Source: Rhodanobacter denitrificans
GTDB lineage: Bacteria; Pseudomonadota; Gammaproteobacteria; Xanthomonadales; Rhodanobacteraceae
Direction: 5' to 3'
NCBI GenBank assembly: GCA_003241385.1
Contig: QFPO01000004.1
Span: 1-64,000 of the forward strand
DNA length: 64,000 nucleotides
In this document: positions 51,085 to 59,379 of the stretch, one piece after another
How the letters are laid out: every line of letters starts with the position of its first letter
Numbering within the stretch: position 1 is the stretch's first letter
Notes under the pieces: model-generated
Database searches by the model: none
The model's input: only the letters and a program-made list of their open reading frames with translations
What the model was told of the DNA's origin: nothing
Position numbers and translations under genes: made by a program

Positions 51085-51552
51085 GCCGATTTGCCCAAAT
51101 AAGCAAGATCTTTCATCGCGTAGCTCCAGTGTCTTTGTGGTTTAGGTTCAGGTTTGCAGTTAGTTTAAGAGGTCGAGTAGATGGCTCCCGGAACGCGAAA
51201 AGGCCAGGCCACCAACATCTCGACTCTTTTATGATCGCACAAATTTGACAGCAGTCAAGCAAATTCTTAACTTGTTGTTTTTATATGGCTTTCCCATTCA
51301 TAGTCCAAAAAATAGGGGCGGGATCTGAAGGGCCAGAAAACAGGGTCAGAGTTAGTTTCCTACCCACTAGAACGGCGACGAAACCACGATCAAGCCCGGT
51401 CTCGGACGGCGTTCCCGAGCGCCCTAGGACCGCGGTCATTATCGTCCCCTCCGGAATAAGCCGACTCTGAGACCCAGTCGGATTCGCGCATCTGTTCGCC
51501 CGACACACGGCATGGAATGATGCCGGCCCGACGCACCTGAAGCGGACCCGGC
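51085..51552. other. Non-coding AT-richer stretch upstream of hicA
   Basis: About 470 bases holding the hicAB promoter region and interspersed repeat copy 5 (51339-51361). Near 51168-51230 an imperfect long inverted repeat joins GTCGAG...GATGG with CCAACATC...TCGAC. I see no gene; the composition changes from AT-rich to GC-rich after about 51400, just before the DUF2254 remnant. Confidence 0.5.
51339..51361. repeat. Interspersed repeat copy 5 (inverted orientation)
   Basis: On the minus strand it reads AACTAACTCTGACCCTGTT, closely matching copy 1. It is a direct repeat of copy 6 (52021-52043), identical at 21 of 23 positions, and the two bracket the DUF2254 remnant. Confidence 0.75.
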
Positions 51553-52020
51553 GTGACGCTTTCGGCGATCCAGTTCCGTCTGCAGCGTCTGTTCGGCAAG
51601 ATCTGGTTGCGACTGTCCGTTTACTCCGCTGCGGCGATCCTGGCCGCCCTGGCGGCCGTGCTACTGCGGCCCATGCTGCCGGCGGGGTTGGAGTAGAGCT
51701 CGGCGCCGGGTCGATCGAACCGGTTCTGAGCATCCTGGCCTCGTCGATGCTCGCGGTATCGACCTTCCTGCTCGGCATCATGACCAGCGCCATTGCCGGC
51801 GCGGCCGGCAGCACGACGCGGCGCGCCACGGCGCTGCCGCTCGAAGACAGCATCTCGCAGAAGACGCTGTCGACCTTTCGGAGCATTCATCTTCGCGCTG
51901 GCAGGGCTGATCGGCATCAAGATCGGGCTACACAGAGTGGCGGCGAATCGTGTTGATGGCGTTGACGCTGGTCGTCGGCGTGCTGATCTTCGTGTCGTTC
52001 GTGCGCTGGACCAGTCCGAG
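51553..52020 (+). pseudogene. Frameshifted DUF2254 membrane-protein remnant
   Basis: Three frames together spell part of a DUF2254 inner-membrane protein: LFGKIWLRLSVYSAAAILAALAAV...PMLPAGLE (51553-51695), then a frame change and IEPVLSILASSMLAVSTFLLGIMTSA...TTRRATALPLEDSISQKTLSTF, a second change and GAFIFALAGLIGIKIG, and a third into LMALTLVVGVLIFVSFVRWT. The large C-terminal part of the family is missing; the sequence breaks off at repeat copy 6. Function lost. Confidence 0.78.
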
Positions 52021-52043
52021 AACGGGATCAGAGTTAGTTTCCT
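52021..52043. repeat. Interspersed repeat copy 6 (inverted orientation)
   Basis: Minus-strand AACTAACTCTGATCCCGTT. It truncates the DUF2254 remnant. A diverged neighbour (52055-52078, minus strand AACTGATTCTGCCCCCATTC) follows at once, after which GC-rich, ordinary coding DNA resumes. Confidence 0.72.
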
Positions 52044-52122
52044 TCAATAACGGGGGCCAAGAATGGGGGCAGAATCAGTTCCGACCAACGCCCTTGATCC
52101 GAAGGCACGCTGCCTGTTTCCA

Positions 52123-53547
52123 CTACACCCTGGCCAACTTCCACCTGCCACGCCTAAACAACCACAGCGTGAACAGCCCCACCGAGGTCTCCGACACGAA
52201 CACGCCCCAGAACACGCCGAGCTCCTGCCAGCCGAAGTGGATCGCCAGCAGGTAGCACAGCGGAATCTGGATCAGCCAGAAGAACACCAGGTTGATCTTG
52301 GTCGGCGTGATCGTGTCGCCGGCGCCGTTGAACGCCTGCACGGTCACCATCCACCAGCCGTAGACCCATAGCGCGTAGGACAGAATCCGCAGCCATTCGG
52401 CGCCGACCTTGATGACCTGCGCGTCGCCGCTGAAGAACCCGACCAGCTGCTGCGGGAACGCGAAGAACAGCACCGACACGCCGACCAGATAGGCCATGTT
52501 GTACCAGCCGATCCGCCACACGGCGGCTTCGGCGCGGTCGGCATGGCCAGCGCCAAGGTTCTGTCCGACCAGGGTCGCGGCGGCATTGGACATGCCCCAG
52601 GCCGGCATCATCGTGAACATCATCAGGCGGATCGCGATCGTCGCGCCGGCCACGGCGGCGCTGCCGATCTCGGCGAGGATGCGCATCAGGAAGATCCAGG
52701 CTGTCATCGCGACGATCATCTGGCCGATGCCGCCGAGCGAGGTGCGCACGATGTTCCACAGCATCGCGCCGTGCCAGCGCAGCTGCGCGAGGCTGACGCG
52801 GATGTGCTTCCCGCCGTGGAACAGCATCCACAGCTGATACAACACGCCGCAGCCGCGGCCGATGTTGGTCGCGATTGCCGCCCCCTCGATGCCGAGTGAC
52901 GGCACGAGTCCGAACCCGAAGATCAGCAGCGGACACAGCACGATGTTGAGGCCGTTGGACAGCCACAGCACGCGCATCGCGATCGCCGCGTCGCCGGCCC
53001 CGCGGAAGATCGCGTTGATCACGAACAACAGCACGATCACCGCATTGCCGCCGAGCATCCACTGCGTGTAGCGGTAGCCGTGCTCGATCGCCCAGGCGTC
53101 GGCACCCATCAGCCGCAGCAGATCCTGCGCGTAGAAGATGCCGATCAGCGCCGGCGCGGCCGAGACCAGCAGCGCGACGAAGATCGCCTGCACCGCGGTG
53201 ATCGCGGCCTCCTCGCGCTTGCCCTCGCCGATGCGGCGCGCGACCACGGCGGTCACCGCCATCGACAGGCCCATCGCGACCGCATAGAGCAGGAACAGGT
53301 AGCTCTCGGTCAGGCCGACCGTGGCGACAGCCGAAGGACCGAGCTTGGACACGAAGAAGATGTCGACCACCGCGAACGTCGACTCGAGCACCAGCTCCAG
53401 CACCATCGGCACCGCCAGCAGCAGCACAGCGCGGCGCAGCGGAATTCGTGTGTAGTCGGCATCGGTGCCGCGGACCGCGTCGCGCAACTCGCGCCACAGC
53501 GATTGCGGCCGGTGGGCGGCGGCGGACTCGGTCGTATCGGACGTCAT
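52123..53547 (-). CDS. MATE family multidrug/cation antiporter
   Basis: A 474-residue inner-membrane exporter with about twelve spans arranged in two related halves, each opening with the MATE pattern: RRAVLLLAVPMVLELVLESTFAVVDIFFVSKLG (split by the first loop) and, in the second half, RTSLGGIGQMIVAMTAWIFLMRI. The first-half GLTESYLFLLYAVAMGLSMAVTAVVARRIGEG is typical of the DinF/NorM fold. MATE proteins expel organic cations in exchange for H+ or Na+; the substrate here is unknown. AGGAG stands 7 bases before the ATG. It is the first intact gene after the decayed island and lies 126 bases downstream of the methyltransferase gene on the same strand. Confidence 0.92.
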   Translation of the reverse strand: MTSDTTESAAAHRPQSLWRELRDAVRGTDADYTRIPLRRAVLLLAVPMVLELVLESTFAVVDIFFVSKLGPSAVATVGLTESYLFLLYAVAMGLSMAVTAVVARRIGEGKREEAAITAVQAIFVALLVSAAPALIGIFYAQDLLRLMGADAWAIEHGYRYTQWMLGGNAVIVLLFVINAIFRGAGDAAIAMRVLWLSNGLNIVLCPLLIFGFGLVPSLGIEGAAIATNIGRGCGVLYQLWMLFHGGKHIRVSLAQLRWHGAMLWNIVRTSLGGIGQMIVAMTAWIFLMRILAEIGSAAVAGATIAIRLMMFTMMPAWGMSNAAATLVGQNLGAGHADRAEAAVWRIGWYNMAYLVGVSVLFFAFPQQLVGFFSGDAQVIKVGAEWLRILSYALWVYGWWMVTVQAFNGAGDTITPTKINLVFFWLIQIPLCYLLAIHFGWQELGVFWGVFVSETSVGLFTLWLFRRGRWKLARV

Positions 53548-53673
53548 GGCAGGCTCCTGGTGCTTCGGTCGCGCCGGCGCAGGGTGGAGCGCCGGATGGA
53601 CAAATCGTCGGTAATGGCCACACGACGGTCGACCGCGGGCGAAATCGACAGGTGTGCCAGGGCGGTCCGGCAA

Positions 53674-54354
53674 TCAGCCAGTCCGACGCCCGACCAGGAT
53701 CACCGATGTAGGCCGCCAGGTCGCCGGATGCACCGGCTCATGCAGCGCCTCCACCATCAGCCCCTGGCGCACGAACAGCGCCACCCAGCTCTCCAGCGTC
53801 CGGAAGTACCACGGGGGCGCCCCGGTGAAGTCGCCATCGATCCCGGCCCAGGAACCTTCGCGCCAGCCGTCGCGATACGGCGCGTCACCGCAGGCGATCA
53901 GCGGATGCAGGGTCTGCACGATCAGGTGCCCGCCCGGCATCAGCAGGTGCGGCAGCGCCGCGAAGACCTGCTCGACCGACTGTTCGCCGAGCAGCGAGAA
54001 GTTGCAGACCACCGCATCGAACGGCGCGCCGGGCACGCCGGCGGCGAGCTGCTCGTAGGCGACGACGTGGAACGGGCCGCCGCCATGGCGACGCGCGGCC
54101 TCGATCAGCGCGGGCACGGCGTCGACGCCGGTGACGGCGATGCCCTCGACGGCCAGGGCGCGGGCGAGCCAGCCTTCGCCGCAGCCGAGGTCGAGCACGC
54201 GGCGCGGCGCGACGCCCTTGACGGCTGCGACGATCGCCTGGTCGGTGACCAGGCGGCGGCTCTCGATGCGCTGCTCGCGCACGGCGGCTTCCCAGGGCGC
54301 GGCGTTGCGCAGCCAGGCGGACAGGATTACGGCATCGGGTGACGGGTCGCTCAT
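53674..54354 (-). CDS. Class I SAM-dependent methyltransferase
   Basis: A 226-residue cytoplasmic methyltransferase. Motif I VLDLGCGEGW (about residues 53-62), motif II GVDAVPALIEAARR, motif IV FDAVVCNFSLLG and post-motif HLLMPGGHLIVQTLHP are all present. The C-terminal FLAP-like section DFTGAPPWYFRTLESWVALFVRQG resembles UbiE/Tam-type small-molecule methyltransferases; the substrate is not readable. GGAG precedes the ATG. A truncated duplicate of its 3' end lies at 47423. It is divergent from the sigma factor operon, sharing a 112-base promoter region. Confidence 0.88.
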   Translation of the reverse strand: MSDPSPDAVILSAWLRNAAPWEAAVREQRIESRRLVTDQAIVAAVKGVAPRRVLDLGCGEGWLARALAVEGIAVTGVDAVPALIEAARRHGGGPFHVVAYEQLAAGVPGAPFDAVVCNFSLLGEQSVEQVFAALPHLLMPGGHLIVQTLHPLIACGDAPYRDGWREGSWAGIDGDFTGAPPWYFRTLESWVALFVRQGLMVEALHEPVHPATWRPTSVILVGRRTG

Positions 54355-54466
54355 CGGACACTCCGGCGGCCGGCTGGCCGGCCATGCGTGGGCCGCCGAG
54401 TCTACTGCGCACGGGCGATGACGCGGACCGGCTAACCTGACGGCGCCGAGGTGCATCCTAGGGTGC

Positions 54467-55021
54467 ATGGCAGACGACGAAGCGGCCCGGCTGGAACGGG
54501 CCGTCCAGGGAGACACGCAGGCATTCCGGCAGCTGATCGACGCGCACGTCGACCGACTGTATCGCGTCTGCGTACGCATCGCCGGCGATGCCGGACTGGC
54601 CGAGGACGCGCTGCAGGAGGCCTGCCTGAACGCGTATCGGCACCTCGGCACGTTCGACGGACGCTCGGCGTTCTCGACCTGGCTGCACCGGATCGCCGTC
54701 AATGCCGCACTGGAGCAGCTGCGCCGGCGCAGCCGGCACGAGGTGCTGCAGGCCGACGCCGACGAGGACGACGTATTCGCGGTGATCGAGGCCGCACCGG
54801 GTCCGGAGCGTCACGCGGCGAGTGCGCAGATCGGCCGCGGCATCCAGGCCGTGCTGGCGCGCATGAGCGCGACCGAGCGCACCGCCTTCGTGCTGCGCCA
54901 CCACGAGGGCCAGTCGCTGGAGGACATCAGCGCGACGCTCTCGCTCAACGTCAACGCCTGCAAGCAGGCGATCTTCCGAGCCGTGCGCAAGCTGCGCGCG
55001 GCGATCGAACCCGTGGGGTGA
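54467..55021 (+). CDS. ECF RNA polymerase sigma factor
   Basis: A 184-residue sigma-70 factor of the extracytoplasmic-function type. Region 2 (about 20-95) has the standard AEDALQEACLNAY and FSTWLHRIAVNAALEQLRRRSR; region 4 (125-180) has MSATERTAFVLRHHEGQSLEDISATLSLNVNACKQAIFRAVRKLR. Downstream at 5 bases is a membrane-anchored anti-sigma-like gene, then two exported HEAT-repeat proteins, so it probably reports an envelope signal. AGGG precedes the ATG. The near-palindrome GTGCATCC-TA-GGGTGCAT (54451-54468) covers the ribosome binding site and may be regulatory. Confidence 0.92.
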   Translation: MADDEAARLERAVQGDTQAFRQLIDAHVDRLYRVCVRIAGDAGLAEDALQEACLNAYRHLGTFDGRSAFSTWLHRIAVNAALEQLRRRSRHEVLQADADEDDVFAVIEAAPGPERHAASAQIGRGIQAVLARMSATERTAFVLRHHEGQSLEDISATLSLNVNACKQAIFRAVRKLRAAIEPVG

Positions 55022-55026
55022 CTGCC

Positions 55027-55791
55027 ATGCCGCCGATCAGCGACGAGGATCTGATCCTCTACTACTACGACGACGGACTCGAACCGGCCGAGCGCGCGGC
55101 GATCGCCGGCGCGCTATCGGGCTCGCCGGAGCTGCGCGCGCGGCTGGCCGCGCTCGAAGCGGTGCTGGCCGCGGCCGATGCCGCACCGCTGCCGCCGCCC
55201 GATCCGGGCTTGCGCGATCGGCTCTGGAGCCGGCTGGAGCCGCAGCTGCGCGCCGAGGCGGCACGTCATCCGCCGCGCGCCGCGCGGCGCACGCACGCGG
55301 CCGTACGGCCACGGCGTCTGGCGGCCTGGAGCGCGGCGGCTCTGCTCGCGCTGGCGGTCGGCGTCGGCTTCATCGCCGGGCGCCACAGCGCGCCGGAGGT
55401 CGATGCGCAGGCGCAGGCACGTGCCGATGCGGCGGCGCTGCGCGTGCTCGACGCCTACGTCGCCGCGCATCTGCGCAGCACCGAGGGCGTGCTGCTGACC
55501 GCCGGCAACGGCGGCGAGGCCGGCATGCTCGACGGCAATCGCGCGCTGGCCGCGTCCCTGGTCGAATCGAACCGGCTCTATGCGCGCGCGGCCGAGCGCG
55601 CCGGCGATGCGGCGCTCGCCGATTTCCTGCAGCGGCTCGAACCGGTGCTGCTGTCGCTGGCTAACCAGACGCCGGCGGCCACCGTCGAAAGCGACGAGGG
55701 CCTGCGTGACTACCTGCGCGAGACCGACCTGCTGTTCCAGGTCCGCGCGCTGCAGACCCGTCTGGACCACACGCGCGTGCAGCGCCTTTGA
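55027..55791 (+). CDS. Membrane-anchored anti-sigma factor-like protein
   Basis: A 254-residue single-pass protein. The N-terminal cytoplasmic part (ISDEDLILYYYDDGLEPAERAAIAGALSGSPELRARLAALEAV) has the helical lead of anti-sigma domains without the zinc-binding HxxxCxxC. One span lies near residues 103-121 (AWSAAALLALAVGVGFIAG), followed by a helical periplasmic domain of about 130 residues (VLDAYVAAHLRSTEGVLLTAG...LLFQVRALQTRLDHTRVQRL). Position right behind the sigma gene, at 5 bases, supports the role of holding the sigma factor until an envelope signal releases it. The family is not named with certainty. Confidence 0.8.
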   Translation: MPPISDEDLILYYYDDGLEPAERAAIAGALSGSPELRARLAALEAVLAAADAAPLPPPDPGLRDRLWSRLEPQLRAEAARHPPRAARRTHAAVRPRRLAAWSAAALLALAVGVGFIAGRHSAPEVDAQAQARADAAALRVLDAYVAAHLRSTEGVLLTAGNGGEAGMLDGNRALAASLVESNRLYARAAERAGDAALADFLQRLEPVLLSLANQTPAATVESDEGLRDYLRETDLLFQVRALQTRLDHTRVQRL

Positions 55792-55814
55792 ACGCTTCTC
55801 CGAGGACATCCGGC

Positions 55815-57041
55815 ATGACCTTCATTCGACCTTCCCTGCTCGCTCTGGCGCTGGCGTTCGCCGCTGCGCCGGCCCTCGCGGTACTCGACGACGGCGCGAT
55901 GGCGCCGTCCGACCAGGCCGCCAACCGCCTGTACTGGCAGGCGCAGTCGGCGCTGCGCGAGGCCGACTGGTCGACCGCACTGCAGCGCTTCGAGCAGCTC
56001 GAGCAACAGCTGCGTGAGCGCGAGCCGCAAAGTGCGGACGCGGCGCTGTACTGGCGCGCCTACGTGCTGGTACAGCTGCGCCGCACGACCGAGGCGCGCA
56101 CGCTGATCGATCGTCTGCATCGGGAGTTTCCGTCCAGCCGCTGGGGCAAGGACGCCGACGCGCTGCTGACGCCCGCCAGGCCGGCCACGGCGGCCGCCGG
56201 CAAGGCGTCCGCGAGCGGCGAGGACGATCTGGCCGATGCGGCTGTCGAGGCGCTGCTGACCGCTTCGCCGGAGCGCGCGATTCCGCTGCTCGACAAGGTG
56301 CTCAAGAGCCAGCGGCCGCTGCGCACGAAACAGCGCGCCTTGTTCGTGCTGAGCCAGCTCGGCGATCCACGCGCGCTGGACCGGGTGATCGAGGTCACGC
56401 GCAGCAATGCCGATCCGACGCTGCGCGCCGAGGCGATCCGCATCCTCGGCATCGGCGGCGACGCGCGCGGCGCCGAGCGTCTGCGCGAGATCTACGCCGG
56501 CAGCCAGAACGCCGCCGAGAAGCGTCAGGTCATCGATGCCTGGCTGATCGCCGATCGCAAGGACCTGATCCTGGCGGCGGCGCGCACCGAGTCCGATCCG
56601 GATCTGCGCGCGCATGCGGTGCAGATGCTCGGCGCGCTCGGCGCGACGGCCGAACTCGGGCAGTTGTTCGAAGCGACCGCCGATGTCGATTCGCGCATCG
56701 CGATCGTGCGCGCGCTCGGCATCGCCGGCGAGGGCGCCCGCGTCGCGGCGATCGCCGGCGATGCGAAGCAGCCCGAACCGGTACGCGCGGCCGCGCTCGA
56801 GGCGGTCGGTCTGTCCGGCAAGGGGGGCGAGCTGCTCGTCGGCCTCTACGCCAAGGCCGATACCGAAGGCCTGCGCGACGCGACGCTGCGCGCGATGCTG
56901 ATCGCCGGCGACAGCGCCGGCTTGCGCCGGCTCTACGGCGAGGTCAGGACGCCCGAGGAAAAGAAGGCCGTGCTGCGCATGCTCGGCATGCTCGACAGCG
57001 ACGCCACGCTGGACCTGATCGAACGCGCGCTCGGCGACTGA
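55815..57041 (+). CDS. Exported HEAT-repeat protein
   Basis: A 408-residue periplasmic protein. Signal peptide 1-22 (MTFIRPSLLALALAFAAAPALA), a short TPR-like region (residues 35-120: AALYWRAYVLVQLRRTTEARTLIDRLHREFP), then from about 145 a chain of HEAT-like helix pairs (RTKQRALFVLSQLGDPRALDRVIEV, TLRAEAIRILGIGG, RAHAVQMLGALGA, IAIVRALGIAG). HEAT arrays bind other proteins. GAGGA lies nine bases before the ATG; the gene is 23 bases behind the anti-sigma gene, so it is part of the same operon. It may sense or relay the signal to the anti-sigma factor; that is inference. Confidence 0.83.
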   Translation: MTFIRPSLLALALAFAAAPALAVLDDGAMAPSDQAANRLYWQAQSALREADWSTALQRFEQLEQQLREREPQSADAALYWRAYVLVQLRRTTEARTLIDRLHREFPSSRWGKDADALLTPARPATAAAGKASASGEDDLADAAVEALLTASPERAIPLLDKVLKSQRPLRTKQRALFVLSQLGDPRALDRVIEVTRSNADPTLRAEAIRILGIGGDARGAERLREIYAGSQNAAEKRQVIDAWLIADRKDLILAAARTESDPDLRAHAVQMLGALGATAELGQLFEATADVDSRIAIVRALGIAGEGARVAAIAGDAKQPEPVRAAALEAVGLSGKGGELLVGLYAKADTEGLRDATLRAMLIAGDSAGLRRLYGEVRTPEEKKAVLRMLGMLDSDATLDLIERALGD

Positions 57042-57061
57042 GCGCGCCAAGCCCTGACCTG

Positions 57062-57083
57062 CCGGCCGCCGTGCGGCGGCCGG
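57062..57083 (+). promoter_or_regulatory. Intercistronic hairpin CCGGCCGCC-GTGC-GGCGGCCGG
   Basis: A perfect 9-bp GC stem with a tetraloop between the two HEAT-repeat genes, 10 bases before the GGAG of the second. With no T-run it is more likely an mRNA-stability or attenuation element than a full terminator; it could set different expression levels in the operon. Confidence 0.5.
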
Positions 57084-57105
57084 TTCCACGACCTGGAGAA
57101 TCCCG

Positions 57106-58089
57106 ATGAACGTTTTCAAAGCCGGTTTCTGGCTGCTCACCGCGTGCGCGAGCGGCAGCGTCGCCGCCGCCACCACCCTGAGCGCCCAGCTCGCCGCCGC
57201 CGACGGCTGGGTCGGCTACCGCGTCGCGGCCGTGGCCGATGCCGGCCAGTCGTGCTGCTACACGATCGCGCACGGCGGCACGCACACGGCCGGCTGCCGG
57301 CTCGACGGCAAGGCCTCGCGCGGCAGCACGATCGACACCTCAGCGCGATCCCCGGGCAGCGAGACGCTGGCGATCTACCTGCGCGTCCGCGGCGGCGAGA
57401 TCGACCAGGTGCGCGCCTGGTCGGCCAGCTGTCCGGTCGAGGATGCCGATACGGTGCGCTGGATCGATCCGGTCGAGCCGGCGCAGAGCGTGGCCGTGCT
57501 CGACCGCGCGGTCGATCGCGGCGGCGACGCCGGCGAGCAGGCCCTGGTCGCGATCGCCCAGCACGCCGACGCCAGCGCGACGGCGGCGCTCGAGCGCAAC
57601 GCCGCGCCGGGCCGCCCGCGCGAACGGCGCGAACAGGCGCTGTTCTGGCTCGGCCAGATGCGCGGCGCGGACGGGCTGGCGACGATCCTGCGTCAGGCCC
57701 GCAGCGATCCGGACCCGAAGCTGCGCGAGCAGGCGGTGTTCGCGGCCTCGCAGTCGCGCGCGGACGGCGCCTATGCGGCCGTGCACACGATCGCGCGCGA
57801 GGACGCGGCCGCCTCGGTGCGCGGCCGCGCGCTGTTCTGGATGGCGCAGATGGACGCGACGGGCGCGGATCGCGACATCCTGGCCGCGCTGTCGCGCGAG
57901 TCGTCCGAGTCGGTCCGCGAGGAAGCGGTGTTCGCGCTGTCTCAGCTCGACGACGGACGCGCCGAGGAGGCCTTGATCGCCGTGCTGCGCGGCGACCAGC
58001 CGCGCGAGGTCAAGCAGCGTGCGCTGTTCTGGCTCGGCCAGTCCGACTCGCCGCGCGCGCTGGCGTTCTTCGACGAGGTGCTGCGCTGA
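57106..58089 (+). CDS. Exported HEAT-repeat protein (second)
   Basis: A 327-residue secreted protein. Signal peptide 1-22 (MNVFKAGFWLLTACASGSVAAA). An N-terminal domain of about 130 residues contains Cys pairs (SCCYTIAHGG, AGCRLDG, SCPVED) that probably form disulfides. From about 165 there are four or five HEAT-like repeats with a repeated core, QALFWLGQMRGADGL, QAVFAASQSRADGA, RALFWMAQMDATGA, EAVFALSQLDDGRA, RALFWLGQSDSPRA. The ATG follows GGAGAATCCCG. Fourth gene of the sigma/anti-sigma operon. Function unknown; likely a protein-protein interaction scaffold in the periplasm. Confidence 0.84.
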   Translation: MNVFKAGFWLLTACASGSVAAATTLSAQLAAADGWVGYRVAAVADAGQSCCYTIAHGGTHTAGCRLDGKASRGSTIDTSARSPGSETLAIYLRVRGGEIDQVRAWSASCPVEDADTVRWIDPVEPAQSVAVLDRAVDRGGDAGEQALVAIAQHADASATAALERNAAPGRPRERREQALFWLGQMRGADGLATILRQARSDPDPKLREQAVFAASQSRADGAYAAVHTIAREDAAASVRGRALFWMAQMDATGADRDILAALSRESSESVREEAVFALSQLDDGRAEEALIAVLRGDQPREVKQRALFWLGQSDSPRALAFFDEVLR

Positions 58090-58091
58090 TC

Positions 58092-58106
58092 GCCGCCGCG
58101 GGCGGC
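58092..58106 (+). terminator. Hairpin GCCGCC-GCG-GGCGGC after the operon
   Basis: A perfect 6-bp GC stem with a 3-base loop two bases after the last stop codon of the sigma factor operon. There is no T-run; weak support as a terminator. Confidence 0.35.
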
Positions 58107-58230
58107 CAAGACTGTCCGCGGCGTCGGACTCGTCAACGCGTGCCGCTCCGGCGGTACGCGAAACCCTCGTCCCGCCGGGGGCGTCGTCGAGCGCCTCCGG
58201 TTTCCCGTCCGCGCGGCCGCGCGGCGATGC

Positions 58231-59085
58231 TCAATCGGTGGTGTGCAAGCCGTCGCCGCTCCAGCGGGCGCCGGGCAGGGTCCACATCGGCGGCAGCTTG
58301 GCGAACGGCGGCCGCCGATGGATCGCCAGCGCCGCGGCCAGCCGGTCGTCCACGCCCAGCTTGTCGTAGACGATGCGCAGATGGCTTTTCACCGTGTCCA
58401 GGCGGATGCCGAGCAGCTGCGCGATCGATTCGTTGGACTTGCCCTCGGCGATCCAGCGTGCGACGTCGCGCTGGCGCGTCGTGAGGTCCGGGCACAGGTG
58501 GATCAGCCGCTCCACCGGCGGCATCGTGCGTGCGGTCCGTTCCAGCGCCTGGCGATAGAGCCGGGCCACATGCCCGCGAAGCTCCTGCATCCGGTCGCGC
58601 TCGGTGTCCGAGAACGCCGGCTCCCCGACCACCCGGTGGGCGGACACGGACAGCGCATAGCCTTCGTTGACGACGAGGAAGGCCATCTGCCGGTGTGCCC
58701 CGCTCGGCAAGTAGGCCTCCTGCGCGATCGGCAGCGCCATGTACTCGGCGTCGCTGAAGAAGTCGGACTCGCGCAGCACGCGCTCGCCGAAGAACACCGG
58801 ATCCCGGGCCCAGAAAGGGTGGCTGCGGGCATGCCGCATGTAGGCGGCCGCCAGCCGCGCACGCCGTTCCGGATCGGGGTCCGGCCGCGAGAACTCGGCG
58901 CGGAACTCGCCGGAGCCGGTATGGAACTCGGTATAGGCGACGATCTCGCTCCGGGCCGCCACGGACACGCAATCGAACACCTCGCGCGGCAAGGCATGCA
59001 GGTCCGGCTCGGTCGCGTACAGCGCGACCACCCGGCGCATGAAGCCGGCCTCGGTTTCACTGTGATCGGCTTCCGACTTCGTCAT
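58231..59085 (-). CDS. LuxR family transcriptional regulator
   Basis: A 284-residue regulator. The C-terminal 60 residues are a LuxR/FixJ helix-turn-helix: LTTRQRDVARWIAEGKSNESIAQLLGIRLDTVKSHLRIVYDKLGV. The first 200 residues are a sensor-like domain (EIVAYTEFHTGSGEFRAEFSRP, FFSDAEYMALPIAQEAYLP) that may be GAF/autoinducer-like, with no phospho-acceptor Asp motif, so it is not a typical response regulator. GGGTGAG precedes the ATG; a TTG one codon earlier is the alternative. It is convergent with the sigma operon and divergent from the CSLREA remnant and the GLUG protein gene, which it might control. The 294 bases upstream hold nothing else recognisable. Confidence 0.85.
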   Translation of the reverse strand: MTKSEADHSETEAGFMRRVVALYATEPDLHALPREVFDCVSVAARSEIVAYTEFHTGSGEFRAEFSRPDPDPERRARLAAAYMRHARSHPFWARDPVFFGERVLRESDFFSDAEYMALPIAQEAYLPSGAHRQMAFLVVNEGYALSVSAHRVVGEPAFSDTERDRMQELRGHVARLYRQALERTARTMPPVERLIHLCPDLTTRQRDVARWIAEGKSNESIAQLLGIRLDTVKSHLRIVYDKLGVDDRLAAALAIHRRPPFAKLPPMWTLPGARWSGDGLHTTD

Positions 59086-59379
59086 CAACTCACCCCAACG
59101 TGTGATAGCCCGGATCGCCGTGTAGGCCTACCCTCGCCTCCGTAGTCGATGCCGCATTTGCGCGGGTTTCCACATTCGCACCGGGCAGCCGCTGTGCGGC
59201 GTCGCCGTGGGCGATCGCGGGGCCGCGGCGTGCCGGCGAAGCGTATCGGCATTCGGTTGCGGCCGGATTCGAAGTCGGTCACGGCTTCGCAACGGTTGCC
59301 CGGTGCCGCGTTCAGCCTGGGGCCGCGGTCCGGGCCGAGGGCGTGATTTCCCGTTGACCCGGTCCCGAGGAAGCCGACG

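Noticed and set aside
51027..51116. 29-codon frame with GGAG before its ATG, overlapping the start of hicA on the minus strand
   Set aside because: Could be a leader peptide, but it has no homology I recognise and ends inside hicA; the support is only a ribosome binding site.
46729..51193. Shared GATGGCTCCCGG at about 46729 and 51181
   Set aside because: Twelve bases only, no extended similarity on either side; probably chance or a very old remnant.
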